From positions 1 through 6,122 of the forward strand of contig UQPD01000144.1 in the NCBI GenBank assembly GCA_900542795.1: 6,122 bases of DNA, read 5' to 3'. The notes beneath the pieces were generated by a model. The model was not told the DNA's origin and ran no database searches. It saw only the letters and a list, made by a program, of their open reading frames with translations. Made by a program: the position numbers and the translations under genes. Numbering within the stretch: position 1 is the first letter of the stretch; every line of letters begins with the position of its first letter. This DNA is from an uncultured Prevotella sp. (GTDB taxonomy: Bacteria; Bacteroidota; Bacteroidia; Bacteroidales; Bacteroidaceae). Shown here one piece after another: positions 1-5,964 of the stretch.

Positions 1-82
1 ATATCTCATCTATTCTATGGCAATTTATGACCTTTAACCATGTGTTGCTTTATAAAAGGGACACAAAAAAGTACCAAGTTAT

Positions 83-109
83 TTTTTACCATCACTTAAT
101 CGGTAAAAA
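83..109. promoter_or_regulatory. Inverted repeat TTTTTACC-N11-GGTAAAAA, candidate operator
   Basis: TTTTTACC (83-90) is the exact reverse complement of GGTAAAAA (102-109), with 11 bases between them. The half-site GGTAAAAA recurs in the same orientation at 118-125 and 175-182. An intact palindrome plus two half-sites within 100 bp, upstream of the operon's likely promoter, suggests a binding site for a dimeric regulator. It could also be a weak hairpin at the end of an upstream gene outside the window. The repeat is seen directly; the operator role is inference. Confidence 0.35.
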
Positions 110-190
110 GGAAGAAAGGTAAAAATGCCGTTAGTAATAAAAACTTGAAAAAAGCACACAGAAAGACAGCTTTTGGTAAAAAGCATAACA

Positions 191-210
191 ATCAAACGCA
201 ATCAAACGCA
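191..210. repeat. Tandem repeat, 2 x 10 bp (ATCAAACGCA)
   Basis: The decamer ATCAAACGCA occurs twice back to back (191-200 and 201-210) and is followed by ATTTTG, the possible -33 element of the etfB promoter. The spacing of about one helical turn puts both copies on the same DNA face, which would fit an activator or repressor site. It may equally be a chance short duplication. Confidence 0.4.
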
Positions 211-212
211 AT

Positions 213-241
213 TTTGCTTCAAAAAAAAATCACAAACTTTG
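213..241 (+). promoter_or_regulatory. Possible Bacteroidetes-type promoter for etfB-etfA-acd
   Basis: TTTG at 213-216 and AAACTTTG at 234-241 resemble the Bacteroidetes -33 (TTTG) and -7 (TAnnTTTG) elements, separated by 17 bases. The first base of the -7 box deviates (A instead of T). Transcription would begin near 248 and give a leader of about 110 nt before the etfB ATG at 361. No better match was found closer to the gene. Confidence 0.35.
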
Positions 242-360
242 CTTTGCTCACTTAGCAGAAAAAACTAAATTTGCTGCGCCTTCACTTGTACCCACGTAGA
301 CAACAGAGGCAAAACTACTCCCAATAGCAAACATTATAATACCAACTATAAACAAAAAAT

Positions 361-1233
361 ATGAGTCTGAAAATTGTTGTGCTTGCAAAGCAAGTACCCG
401 ATACCCGCAATGTGGGTAAAGATGCGATGACTCCTGAGGGCACCGTAAACCGTGCCGCTCTGCCTGCCATCTTCAATCCTGAAGACTTGAACGCACTTGA
501 ACAAGCATTGCGCCTGAAAGAGCAGAATCCTGGCTCTACCGTTCATATCCTCACAATGGGTCCTCCCCGTGCTACCGAAGTTATTCGCGAAGGTCTTTAT
601 CGCGGTGCTGATGGTGGTTATTTGCTTACCGACCGTGCCTTTGCGGGTGCCGATACCTTGGCAACAAGCTACGCTTTGGCACAAGCTATCAAAAAGATTG
701 GTGTACCCGACATCGTGTTGGGTGGACGTCAAGCCATTGATGGCGATACGGCACAGGTAGGCCCGCAAGTGGCTCAAAAGCTCGACCTTAACCAGGTTAC
801 CTACGTTACAAGTGTAGATGAGGTGAAGGATGGTAAAGTGGTTGTTACACGCCACATTGATGGTGGTATTGAACGTGTTGAAGCTCCCATGCCCATTTTG
901 CTTACCGTGAATGGCAATGCCGCTCCTTGTCGTCCGCGCAATGCCAAATTGGTGATGAAATACAAGCGTGCCTCTGCTCCCATGGAACGCCCTGCTGAGG
1001 GTTTGGCTTATGCTGAGGAATACGACAAGAAGCCCTACCTCACCATTGCACAATGGAGCGTGGCTGACGTTGACGGCGATTTAAACCAATGTGGCTTGGC
1101 TGGCTCACCTACCAAGGTAAAGGCTGTGCAAAACATTGTGTTTAAAGCCAAAGAGAGCAAACGCCTTACCGGTGCCGACACCGATGTGGAGGGTTTGATT
1201 AAAGATTTGTTAGACAGCCACACAATTGGTTAA
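361..1233 (+). CDS. etfB: Electron transfer flavoprotein subunit beta (EtfB/FixA family)
   Basis: This 290-residue protein is the small subunit of the ETF heterodimer, a soluble cytoplasmic carrier that exchanges electrons with acyl-CoA dehydrogenases. Recognisable features are KQVPDT at 10-15, NPEDLNALEQALRLKE at 39-54, TMGPP at 65-69, AFAGADTLATSYALA at 93-107, the nucleotide-binding GGRQAIDGDTAQVGPQVA at 121-138 and GLAGSPTKV at 245-253. The IDGDTAQVGPQ form is typical of ETFs from anaerobes that bifurcate electrons and bind a second FAD here; mitochondrial-type ETFs have a different sequence (IDDDCNQTGQ) at this place. The bifurcating role is therefore a reasonable inference, not proven. 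The protein is somewhat longer than the roughly 255 residues of the human subunit. The ATG at 361 is preceded by an A-rich leader and begins the conserved MSLKIVVLAKQVPDT block, so the start is secure. It is the first gene of an operon with etfA and the dehydrogenase. Confidence 0.96.
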   Translation: MSLKIVVLAKQVPDTRNVGKDAMTPEGTVNRAALPAIFNPEDLNALEQALRLKEQNPGSTVHILTMGPPRATEVIREGLYRGADGGYLLTDRAFAGADTLATSYALAQAIKKIGVPDIVLGGRQAIDGDTAQVGPQVAQKLDLNQVTYVTSVDEVKDGKVVVTRHIDGGIERVEAPMPILLTVNGNAAPCRPRNAKLVMKYKRASAPMERPAEGLAYAEEYDKKPYLTIAQWSVADVDGDLNQCGLAGSPTKVKAVQNIVFKAKESKRLTGADTDVEGLIKDLLDSHTIG

Positions 1234-1234
1234 T

Positions 1235-1342
1235 AGACGAACGTGTTGAGAGTTTTTTGCGAATGCTCTTTTTTGTAATGAGATTGCCTAAAAGAGAAAA
1301 TTACATACGCATTTTAAGAAAAAAGTCTGCAACACATCGTCT
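1235..1342 (+). other. Nested inverted repeats in the etfB-etfA gap, candidate structured mRNA segment
   Basis: Five short complementary blocks lie in nested order across the gap: AGACGA (1235-1240) with TCGTCT (1337-1342), GTGTT (1243-1247) with AACAC (1331-1335), TTTTTT (1253-1258) with AAAAAA (1319-1324), AATGC (1262-1266) with GCATT (1309-1313), and TGTAAT (1274-1279) with ATTACA (1300-1305). An alternative apex pairs CTCTTTT (1266-1272) with AAAAGAG (1290-1296). Together they would make a long, interrupted hairpin ending 27 bases before the etfA start. It could stabilise, process or attenuate the transcript. Several blocks are A/T-only and could match by chance, so confidence is modest. 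Confidence 0.35.
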
Positions 1343-1369
1343 CATTAAAATATTAGCAAAAACATCGCT

Positions 1370-2392
1370 ATGAACAACGTATTTGTATATTGCGAAATAG
1401 ATAAGACCCAGGTTGAGGAGGTTTCTTACGAACTCCTTACCAAAGGTCGCAAACTCGCCAACCAACTTGGCGTAGCGCTCGAAGCCATTGTGGCAGGATC
1501 GGGCATTAAGGGCAAGGTTGAAAAGGAAATTCTCTCTTATGGTGTCGACAAACTTCATGTGTTCGATGCTGAGGGTCTCTTCCCCTACACTTCTAAGCCT
1601 CACACTAGCATTCTTGTTAACTTGTTTAAACAAGAGCAACCGCAAATTTGCTTAATGGGTGCTACCGTTATTGGTCGCGACTTAGGACCACGTGTGTCTT
1701 CTTCGCTCACCAGCGGACTGACTGCCGACTGCACAGCACTCGAAATTGGTGACTTTGACGATAAGAAGAACAAAAAGCACTACGATAATTTGCTCTATCA
1801 AATTCGTCCTGCATTTGGCGGTAACATTGTTGCCACGATTGTCAATCCCGACCATCGTCCCCAAATGGCTACAGTGCGCTCAGGCGTTATGAAGGCTGAG
1901 AAGGTTGACGACAACTACCAGGGTGAAGTGGTATATGAAGATGTAGCTAAGTTTGTGCCTGAAACTGACTATGTTGTTAAGGTGCTTGAACGTCACGTTG
2001 AAAAAGCGCAGAATAACTTGAAGGGTGCTCCTATCGTTGTGGCTGGTGGCTACGGCGTAGGTAGTAAGGAAGGCTTTGACTTGCTTCGCAAATTGGCTGA
2101 AGAACTTCATGGTGAAGTGGGTGCCAGCCGTGCGGCTGTTGATGCTGGTTTCTGCGAACACGACTTGCAGATTGGTCAAACGGGTGTTACGGTTCGTCCC
2201 AAAGTATATATTGCCTGTGGCATCAGCGGTGCCATTCAGCACGTTGCGGGTATGAAGGAGAGTGGCATCATCATCTCTATCAACACCGACCCCGAAGCTC
2301 CCATCAACCAAATTGCCGACTACATTATCACTGGTTCAGTGGAAGAGGTGGTTCCCAAGATGATTAAGTATTACAAAGCAAATAGCAAGTAA
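1370..2392 (+). CDS. etfA: Electron transfer flavoprotein subunit alpha (EtfA/FixB family)
   Basis: This 340-residue protein is the large ETF subunit and partners EtfB. The N-terminal half contains GATVIGRDLGPRVSSSL at 97-113 and the RPAFGGNIVATI block at 146-157. The C-terminal FAD-binding domain spans about 218-335, with VVAGGYGVGSKEGF (223-236), GASRAAVDAG (251-260; Arg254 is the conserved arginine near the flavin), GQTG (269-272), CGISGAIQH (283-291) and INTDPEAPINQIADY (304-318). All FAD-contact motifs of the family are present, so the protein should be active. The ATG at 1370 opens directly into the conserved domain and follows an A-rich sequence. A gap of 136 bases with internal complementarity separates it from etfB, while only 3 bases separate it from the dehydrogenase gene, so the latter two are surely co-transcribed. 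Confidence 0.97.
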   Translation: MNNVFVYCEIDKTQVEEVSYELLTKGRKLANQLGVALEAIVAGSGIKGKVEKEILSYGVDKLHVFDAEGLFPYTSKPHTSILVNLFKQEQPQICLMGATVIGRDLGPRVSSSLTSGLTADCTALEIGDFDDKKNKKHYDNLLYQIRPAFGGNIVATIVNPDHRPQMATVRSGVMKAEKVDDNYQGEVVYEDVAKFVPETDYVVKVLERHVEKAQNNLKGAPIVVAGGYGVGSKEGFDLLRKLAEELHGEVGASRAAVDAGFCEHDLQIGQTGVTVRPKVYIACGISGAIQHVAGMKESGIIISINTDPEAPINQIADYIITGSVEEVVPKMIKYYKANSK

Positions 2393-2395
2393 ACA

Positions 2396-4105
2396 ATGGC
2401 AAACAATTATACTGACCACGCAGAATTACGCTTCGAGCTGAACCATCCGCTCATGAAGCACATCGTGGAACTAAAAGAGCGCAACTTCCGCGACAAAGAC
2501 GAATTTGACTATGCACCACTCGACTTTGAGGATGCTATGGACAACTACGACCGTGTGCTCGACATCACTGGCGAATTGGCTGGAACTACGATTGCCGACA
2601 ATGCTGAGGGTGTAGACCTTGAAGGACCACACCATGAGGGCGACCGCGTGTATTATGCAAGCGGCACAGCCGAAAATCTTGACGCAATGGTTAAGGCTGG
2701 TTTGAATGGCATGACTATGCCACGCAAATATGGCGGTCTGAACTTCCCCATCACTCCCTACACCATGTGTGCCGAATTGGTAGCTGCAAGCGATGCTGGC
2801 TTTGGCAACATTTGGAGTTTGCAGGACTGCATTGAAACGCTTTATGAATTTGGCAACGAAGATCAGCATAGCCGTTTCATCCCTCGCATTTGCGCTGGCG
2901 AAACCATGTCGATGGACTTAACTGAACCCGATGCAGGTTCTGACTTGCAGCACGTAATGCTCAAGGCTACTTACAGCGAAGAAGAGGGTTGCTGGCTTCT
3001 GAATGGTGTAAAGCGTTTTATCACCAATGGTGATGCCGACCTCCATTTAGTGTTGGCTCGCTCTGAAGAAGGCACAACGGATGGTCGTGGCTTGTCGATG
3101 TTTATCTACGACAAGAACCAAGGGGGTGTAAATGTGCGCCGCATCGAAAACAAGTTGGGCATACACGGCAGTCCCACATGCGAACTCGTTTATAAGAACG
3201 CGCATGCCGAACTCTGTGGCGACCGCAAGTTAGGTCTTATTAAATATGTAATGGCACTGATGAACGGTGCCCGTTTGGGCATTGCCGCACAAAGTGTTGG
3301 TATCTCACAAGCTGCCTACAACGAGGCATTGGCTTATGCACGCGACCGTGAACAGTTTGGCAAAGCCATTATCAATTTCCCTGCTGTTTACGATATGCTT
3401 TCATTGATGAAGGCTAAACTTGATGCAGGACGTGCCTTGCTCTACCAGTGCTCACGCTACGTAGATATCTATAAAGCGCTCGACGACATTGCACGCGAAC
3501 GCAAACTGGAACCCGAGGAACGCAAAGAGCAGAAGAAGTATGCTAAATTGGCAGACTCTCTCACACCGCTTGCCAAGGGTATGAACTCTGAATATTGCAA
3601 CCAAAACGCATACGATGGTTTGCAAATTCATGGTGGTTCGGGCTTCATGATGGAATATCCCATCCAACGCTACTATCGCGATGCACGCATCACCTCTATC
3701 TACGAAGGTACCACCCAGTTGCAAGTTGTAGCAGCCATTCGTTACGTTACCAATGGTTCGTACTTAGCACAGATGCGCGAGTTTGAGGAGGCTGTGGTTA
3801 GCGATGAACTCCAATCAATCCAAGCACGCGCCAAGGCTATGGCTGATAAGTTTGAAGAGGCAACAAACCGTGTAAAGGAAGCTGCCGACCCTGCATTCCA
3901 CGATCTTTGCGCACGCCACCTCGTGGAAATGGCTGCCAGCATAATTATGCTTCACTTGTTGCTGCACAATGCAAACGAAAATGCCGAACTCTTTGGAAAG
4001 AGTGTTCGTGTGTATGCCAACTTTGTGGAAGCTGAAATTGCCAAGCACCACACCTTCGTAATGAATCTCTCACCCGAAGATGTTGCTACTTACGTTCAGG
4101 CATAA
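2396..4105 (+). CDS. Acyl-CoA dehydrogenase with C-terminal extension
   Basis: This 569-residue flavoenzyme interconverts acyl-CoA and trans-2-enoyl-CoA using FAD, and passes or receives electrons through the ETF encoded just upstream. The N-terminal helical domain occupies about 80-170, the beta domain about 171-275 with MDLTEPDAGSD (173-183) and WLLNGVKRFITNG (200-212), and the C-terminal helical domain about 282-450 with RDREQFGKAI (316-325) and the signature QIHGGSGFMMEYP (410-422) ... YRDARITSIYEGTTQ (427-441). Glu437 in IYEGT is at the position of the catalytic base of medium- and short-chain enzymes. The protein is about 190 residues longer than a typical 380-residue butyryl-CoA dehydrogenase: there is a charged insert at about 357-385 (many Lys/Glu/Arg), an extended N-terminus, and a helical tail from about 455 to 569 like the acyl-CoA dehydrogenase C-terminal domain of long family members. 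Chain-length preference cannot be read from the sequence; a short-chain role is plausible because of the ETF type. Confidence 0.95.
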   Translation: MANNYTDHAELRFELNHPLMKHIVELKERNFRDKDEFDYAPLDFEDAMDNYDRVLDITGELAGTTIADNAEGVDLEGPHHEGDRVYYASGTAENLDAMVKAGLNGMTMPRKYGGLNFPITPYTMCAELVAASDAGFGNIWSLQDCIETLYEFGNEDQHSRFIPRICAGETMSMDLTEPDAGSDLQHVMLKATYSEEEGCWLLNGVKRFITNGDADLHLVLARSEEGTTDGRGLSMFIYDKNQGGVNVRRIENKLGIHGSPTCELVYKNAHAELCGDRKLGLIKYVMALMNGARLGIAAQSVGISQAAYNEALAYARDREQFGKAIINFPAVYDMLSLMKAKLDAGRALLYQCSRYVDIYKALDDIARERKLEPEERKEQKKYAKLADSLTPLAKGMNSEYCNQNAYDGLQIHGGSGFMMEYPIQRYYRDARITSIYEGTTQLQVVAAIRYVTNGSYLAQMREFEEAVVSDELQSIQARAKAMADKFEEATNRVKEAADPAFHDLCARHLVEMAASIIMLHLLLHNANENAELFGKSVRVYANFVEAEIAKHHTFVMNLSPEDVATYVQA

Positions 4106-4182
4106 CACGCTCCTAACCCTAGGGTGGTTCTAATAATTCTGATAAGTTGATTTGTGCCCTATCGTGTGTGTATTTTTTCAAG

Positions 4183-4250
4183 AATATGGGCTGCGGTTCG
4201 GCTAAGATTGCAAGCAAGCTTGCATCTTAGCACTCACCTTGCACCATATT
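4183..4250. repeat. Internal hairpin A of the palindromic element
   Basis: An outer stem AATATGG (4183-4189) pairs with CCATATT (4244-4250). An inner stem pairs GCTAAGA (4201-4207) with TCTTAGC (4225-4231) and TGCAAGC (4209-4215) with GCTTGCA (4218-4224), with T4208 bulged. The inner stem is 14 bp with a very tight loop, so it is a strong DNA or RNA hairpin. It has no U-run behind it on either strand and so is not a classic intrinsic terminator. Confidence 0.75.
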
Positions 4251-4308
4251 TGGGGGTTAATGAACGAAGGAGCATAGCGGGCTATGTGACTGAGCGAACT
4301 GACCCCAA
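4250..4308. repeat. Internal hairpin B of the palindromic element
   Basis: TTGGGG (4250-4255) pairs with CCCCAA (4303-4308), and CATAGC (4273-4278) pairs with GCTATG (4281-4286). The sides between are only partly complementary. With hairpin A and the long terminal stem it gives the element a Y-shaped fold. Confidence 0.55.
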
Positions 4309-4337
4309 GACACATGCGAGAGGGTGCAAAGCAACTA

Positions 4338-4910
4338 TCAGAATTTTTGAATTTTAAAATCAGAATTTTTAGAACCACCCTTAAGTCGTTTGAGTTGAAA
4401 CTTTATTTTCTTTTCTATCTGTCTTTTTGCCGAAGCCAATCCTGGCGAAAGGGCTTCCTGTGCCAACATTTCTAAAGCCGTTTGCAACTCTGCCAACAAC
4501 TCCGCATAAAAGCGCATTTGCTCATAAGCTAATTTGAGGCAATAAACACGAACGGCATAGGGTTGTGAACAAGCTGTTATGTTGTTAACACAATAATCTA
4601 AAAAATCGGCACGAAGTTTTTCTTCTTCAAAAGGTTGACGCAGTAACAAGGAAAGTATCAACCTACGTTTAGTTACATCTGCCTCTTTCATTACACGGTT
4701 TATTAAATCGTCTTGATAACGATAAAGCCATGCGTTATTCAAATCATCGAAGTGCGTAAATATCCATAAAGCATTCACACTTACCCTTGGGCTTGCATCA
4801 AAGGTTAAGGCATACAACGCCTCTTTGTCCGCATCACTTTCATAACTACTCGTAATATCTTGAACCTCGTGCAATGACAACCGATGTAATAGTTTCTCCT
4901 TAAAATTCAT
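4338..4910 (-). CDS. HEAT-like helical-repeat protein, function unknown
   Basis: From the ATG at 4910 this encodes 190 residues. A TTG codon at 4934, overlapping the upstream stop, would add eight residues, but ATG is preferred because TTG starts are rare and the ATG leaves a normal 20-base gap. The protein has no signal peptide or membrane segment and is predicted to be almost wholly helical: DASPRVSVNALWIFTHF followed by a second helix pair (KRRLILSLLLRQPF) looks like HEAT/ARM-type units, which usually mediate protein contacts. I recognise the general type as a conserved Bacteroidetes hypothetical protein but cannot name a role. It follows the methyltransferase gene and is probably co-transcribed with it. 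The last 13 residues (GGSKNSDFKIQKF) and the TGA lie inside the right arm of the 261-bp element, so the native C-terminus was probably replaced when the element inserted. Confidence 0.8.
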   Translation of the reverse strand: MNFKEKLLHRLSLHEVQDITSSYESDADKEALYALTFDASPRVSVNALWIFTHFDDLNNAWLYRYQDDLINRVMKEADVTKRRLILSLLLRQPFEEEKLRADFLDYCVNNITACSQPYAVRVYCLKLAYEQMRFYAELLAELQTALEMLAQEALSPGLASAKRQIEKKIKFQLKRLKGGSKNSDFKIQKF

Positions 4911-4930
4911 TTTCAGAAGAATTGCTAAGT

Positions 4931-5704
4931 TCAAGGCACTCTTACCACATCTACCACATGGCTACCCGCCCCAATAAGGTCGCGTCGCTCAGAAATGCTT
5001 TTTTGATAAGCTATGAAATGTGCAAAGGTTTCGTCGCTCATTCGGTTTAATCTTGTACGCATATAATCGGATGCACCATCTGGCGAAAAAATTGTAACAC
5101 GTTCTAACCCCGCCTTTTTGTTCAAGCGGTCAATATCCTCCACGCGCACATAATCATACAATTCACCCTCCTGTGTTTGAATATGGAAGTTTTGATCTAC
5201 CACACCACGTGCCAAGAAATCGCCAATTCGTTCCTCGTCAAAACAATAAGAAAGAATGCTGTATTCGTTCATCAAGTAAGCCACAAAAATCAGACCTCCC
5301 GATTTTGTAACACGTTTAGCCTCGTTCAAAGCTTTGAGTTTCTCCTCATCGCCTATCAAGTGATAAAGCGGTCCGAGCAATAGCGTTACATCCGACAACC
5401 CTGTAGGCAAAAATGCCATGTTTCGTGCATCTCCTTGCACCACATCGGCAGTAGGCTCACGTTTCAAAAAAACTTCAATATTTCTGCGCACTAACTCCAC
5501 AGCTTTTACTTTATAGCCTTCTGCCATAAGTGCTGAAGTATATCGTCCTGTTCCTGCTCCTATATCCAATAAAAAATTATCGGGTTTTAAAAAGCGACGT
5601 AAATGGTGCATTGTGGTTTCAAATTCCACTATGCCATGCCTACGCAACAAGCGCAAGTCTTCAGGATGTTTGTTGTAATGTTTTTCTATGTTCGATAATG
5701 CCAT
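4931..5704 (-). CDS. Class I SAM-dependent methyltransferase
   Basis: This 257-residue soluble protein has the Rossmann-type methyltransferase fold. Motif I is LLDIGAGTGRYT (45-56), the SAM glycine loop; the acidic residue after strand 2 is Glu70 in VKAVELV; GDAR at 91-94 corresponds to the adenine-contact region; LLLGPLYHL at 108-116 is motif IV; and AKRVTKSGGLIFVAYL (129-144) contains the post-motif strand. All SAM-binding elements are intact. The C-terminal part (about 145-257) probably recognises the substrate, which could be a small molecule, protein or RNA; nothing visible decides this. The ATG at 5704 follows an A-rich stretch. The gene ends 20 bases before the ATG of the helical-repeat protein on the same strand. 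Upstream, 19 bases away, ends the TnpB stub, also on the same strand. Confidence 0.92.
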   Translation of the reverse strand: MALSNIEKHYNKHPEDLRLLRRHGIVEFETTMHHLRRFLKPDNFLLDIGAGTGRYTSALMAEGYKVKAVELVRRNIEVFLKREPTADVVQGDARNMAFLPTGLSDVTLLLGPLYHLIGDEEKLKALNEAKRVTKSGGLIFVAYLMNEYSILSYCFDEERIGDFLARGVVDQNFHIQTQEGELYDYVRVEDIDRLNKKAGLERVTIFSPDGASDYMRTRLNRMSDETFAHFIAYQKSISERRDLIGAGSHVVDVVRVP

Positions 5705-5723
5705 ATATTTTTTCTAAACGTTA

Positions 5724-5918
5724 TTAGCAGGTGTTCAAAATGCACATTGGGTTGTTGTGCGTGTTGGTCAGATACACGTTGCCAAGGGTTTCCTTGCATG
5801 CTGTGATTTTCATGTTCAAAGTCCAATTATAGACAAAGCGACAGCAGCCCAAAGTCTTTGCAATCAAGACCTTCTGCTCATCTGTCGGATATATTCTATA
5901 TTTGTAGGCTCGTAACAT
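5724..5918 (-). pseudogene. tnpB: N-terminal remnant of an IS200/IS605-family TnpB (OrfB)
   Basis: The 64-codon frame starts MLRAYKYRIYPTDEQKVLIA and continues with LGCCRFVYNWTLNMK, the helix-turn-helix N-terminus typical of TnpB/OrfB proteins of IS200/IS605 elements. TnpB is an RNA-guided nuclease of roughly 370-420 residues. Here homology stops after about residue 52 (GNVYLTN), so the RuvC-like catalytic domain and the zinc finger are absent. The last 12 codons (THNNPMCILNTC) look like non-coding end sequence read in frame: they include a 5-bp hairpin at 5742-5760 and the GTGTTCAAAAT motif shared with the repeats at 5965-6099. The product cannot be a working nuclease. An internal deletion that kept both ends of the element is the simplest explanation. 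No tnpA is visible in the window. Confidence 0.85.
5742..5760. repeat. Small hairpin at the tail of the tnpB remnant, possible right-end (RE) hairpin
   Basis: GCACA (5742-5746) pairs with TGTGC (5756-5760) around a 9-base loop. On the minus strand it lies just before ATTTTGAACAC (5731-5741). IS200/IS605 elements carry small imperfect hairpins close to their ends that TnpA recognises, so this may be the right-end hairpin of the deleted element. A 5-bp stem alone is weak evidence. Confidence 0.35.
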
Positions 5919-5923
5919 ATATG

Positions 5924-5931
5924 CAAAGTTA
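5924..5931 (-). promoter_or_regulatory. Possible -7 promoter element upstream of the tnpB remnant
   Basis: Read on the minus strand, TAACTTTG (5931 to 5924) matches the Bacteroidetes -7 consensus TAnnTTTG exactly. It lies 5 bases before the ATG at 5918, so the transcript would have almost no leader. A weak T-rich -33 region (TGTTTT) lies about 20 bases further upstream. The promoter would drive the stub and could read into the methyltransferase and helical-repeat genes. Confidence 0.4.
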
Positions 5932-5964
5932 ATTATTAAAAATCAGAAAACATCATGATTCAGA

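Larger units (their letters stand above)
1..360. other. Non-coding leader region upstream of the etfB operon
   Basis: This AT-rich stretch of 360 bases has no credible gene. One frame is open from the window edge to a stop at about 119, but its translation resembles no family I know and its composition is that of A/T-rich DNA. The region contains an inverted repeat at 83-109 with extra half-sites, a tandem decamer at 191-210 and a possible promoter at 213-241; each is listed separately. The last 20 bases before the etfB start are A-rich with no Shine-Dalgarno motif, as is usual in Bacteroidetes. Confidence 0.6.
4121..4381. mobile_element. 261-bp palindromic MITE-like element with 23-bp terminal inverted repeats
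   Basis: The left end (4121-4143, beginning AGGGTGGTTCTAA) and right end (4359-4381, ending TTAGAACCACCCT) are inverted copies with a single mismatch in 23 bases. An inner stem pairs 4146-4170 with 4311-4335. The centre folds into two hairpins (4183-4250 and 4250-4308). The element has no credible open reading frame and fills the space between the stop of the dehydrogenase and the convergent minus-strand gene. Short size, terminal inverted repeats and lack of coding capacity fit a non-autonomous transposable element (MITE). No clear target-site duplication is visible: the left flank ends ACCCT and the right flank begins TAAGT. A structured non-coding RNA or a bidirectional terminator are alternatives. 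The parent transposase family is unknown to me. Confidence 0.7.

Noticed and set aside
3..119. Open frame from the window edge to a stop at 117-119, possible C-terminus of an upstream gene
   Set aside because: The 38 residues look like random translation of A/T-rich DNA with no recognisable motif. It cannot be excluded without upstream sequence.
346..1053. Long minus-strand open frame opposite etfB, and similar frames opposite etfA and the dehydrogenase
   Set aside because: They are mirror frames of strongly conserved plus-strand genes, with no family resemblance and no leader of their own.
1248..1275. Intrinsic terminator after etfB (AGAG ... CTCTTTTTT)
   Set aside because: The stem is only four base pairs with a long loop, too weak for a terminator, and the operon logic requires transcription to continue into etfA.
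4154..4357. Plus-strand open frame of 67 codons inside the palindromic element
   Set aside because: It lies wholly in the inverted-repeat element, its translation has no family resemblance, and its reading is explained by the palindromic sequence.
4911..4934. TTG start at 4934 for the helical-repeat protein
   Set aside because: It would overlap the methyltransferase stop and add eight residues of no evident structure; the ATG at 4910 is the more usual start and leaves a normal gap.
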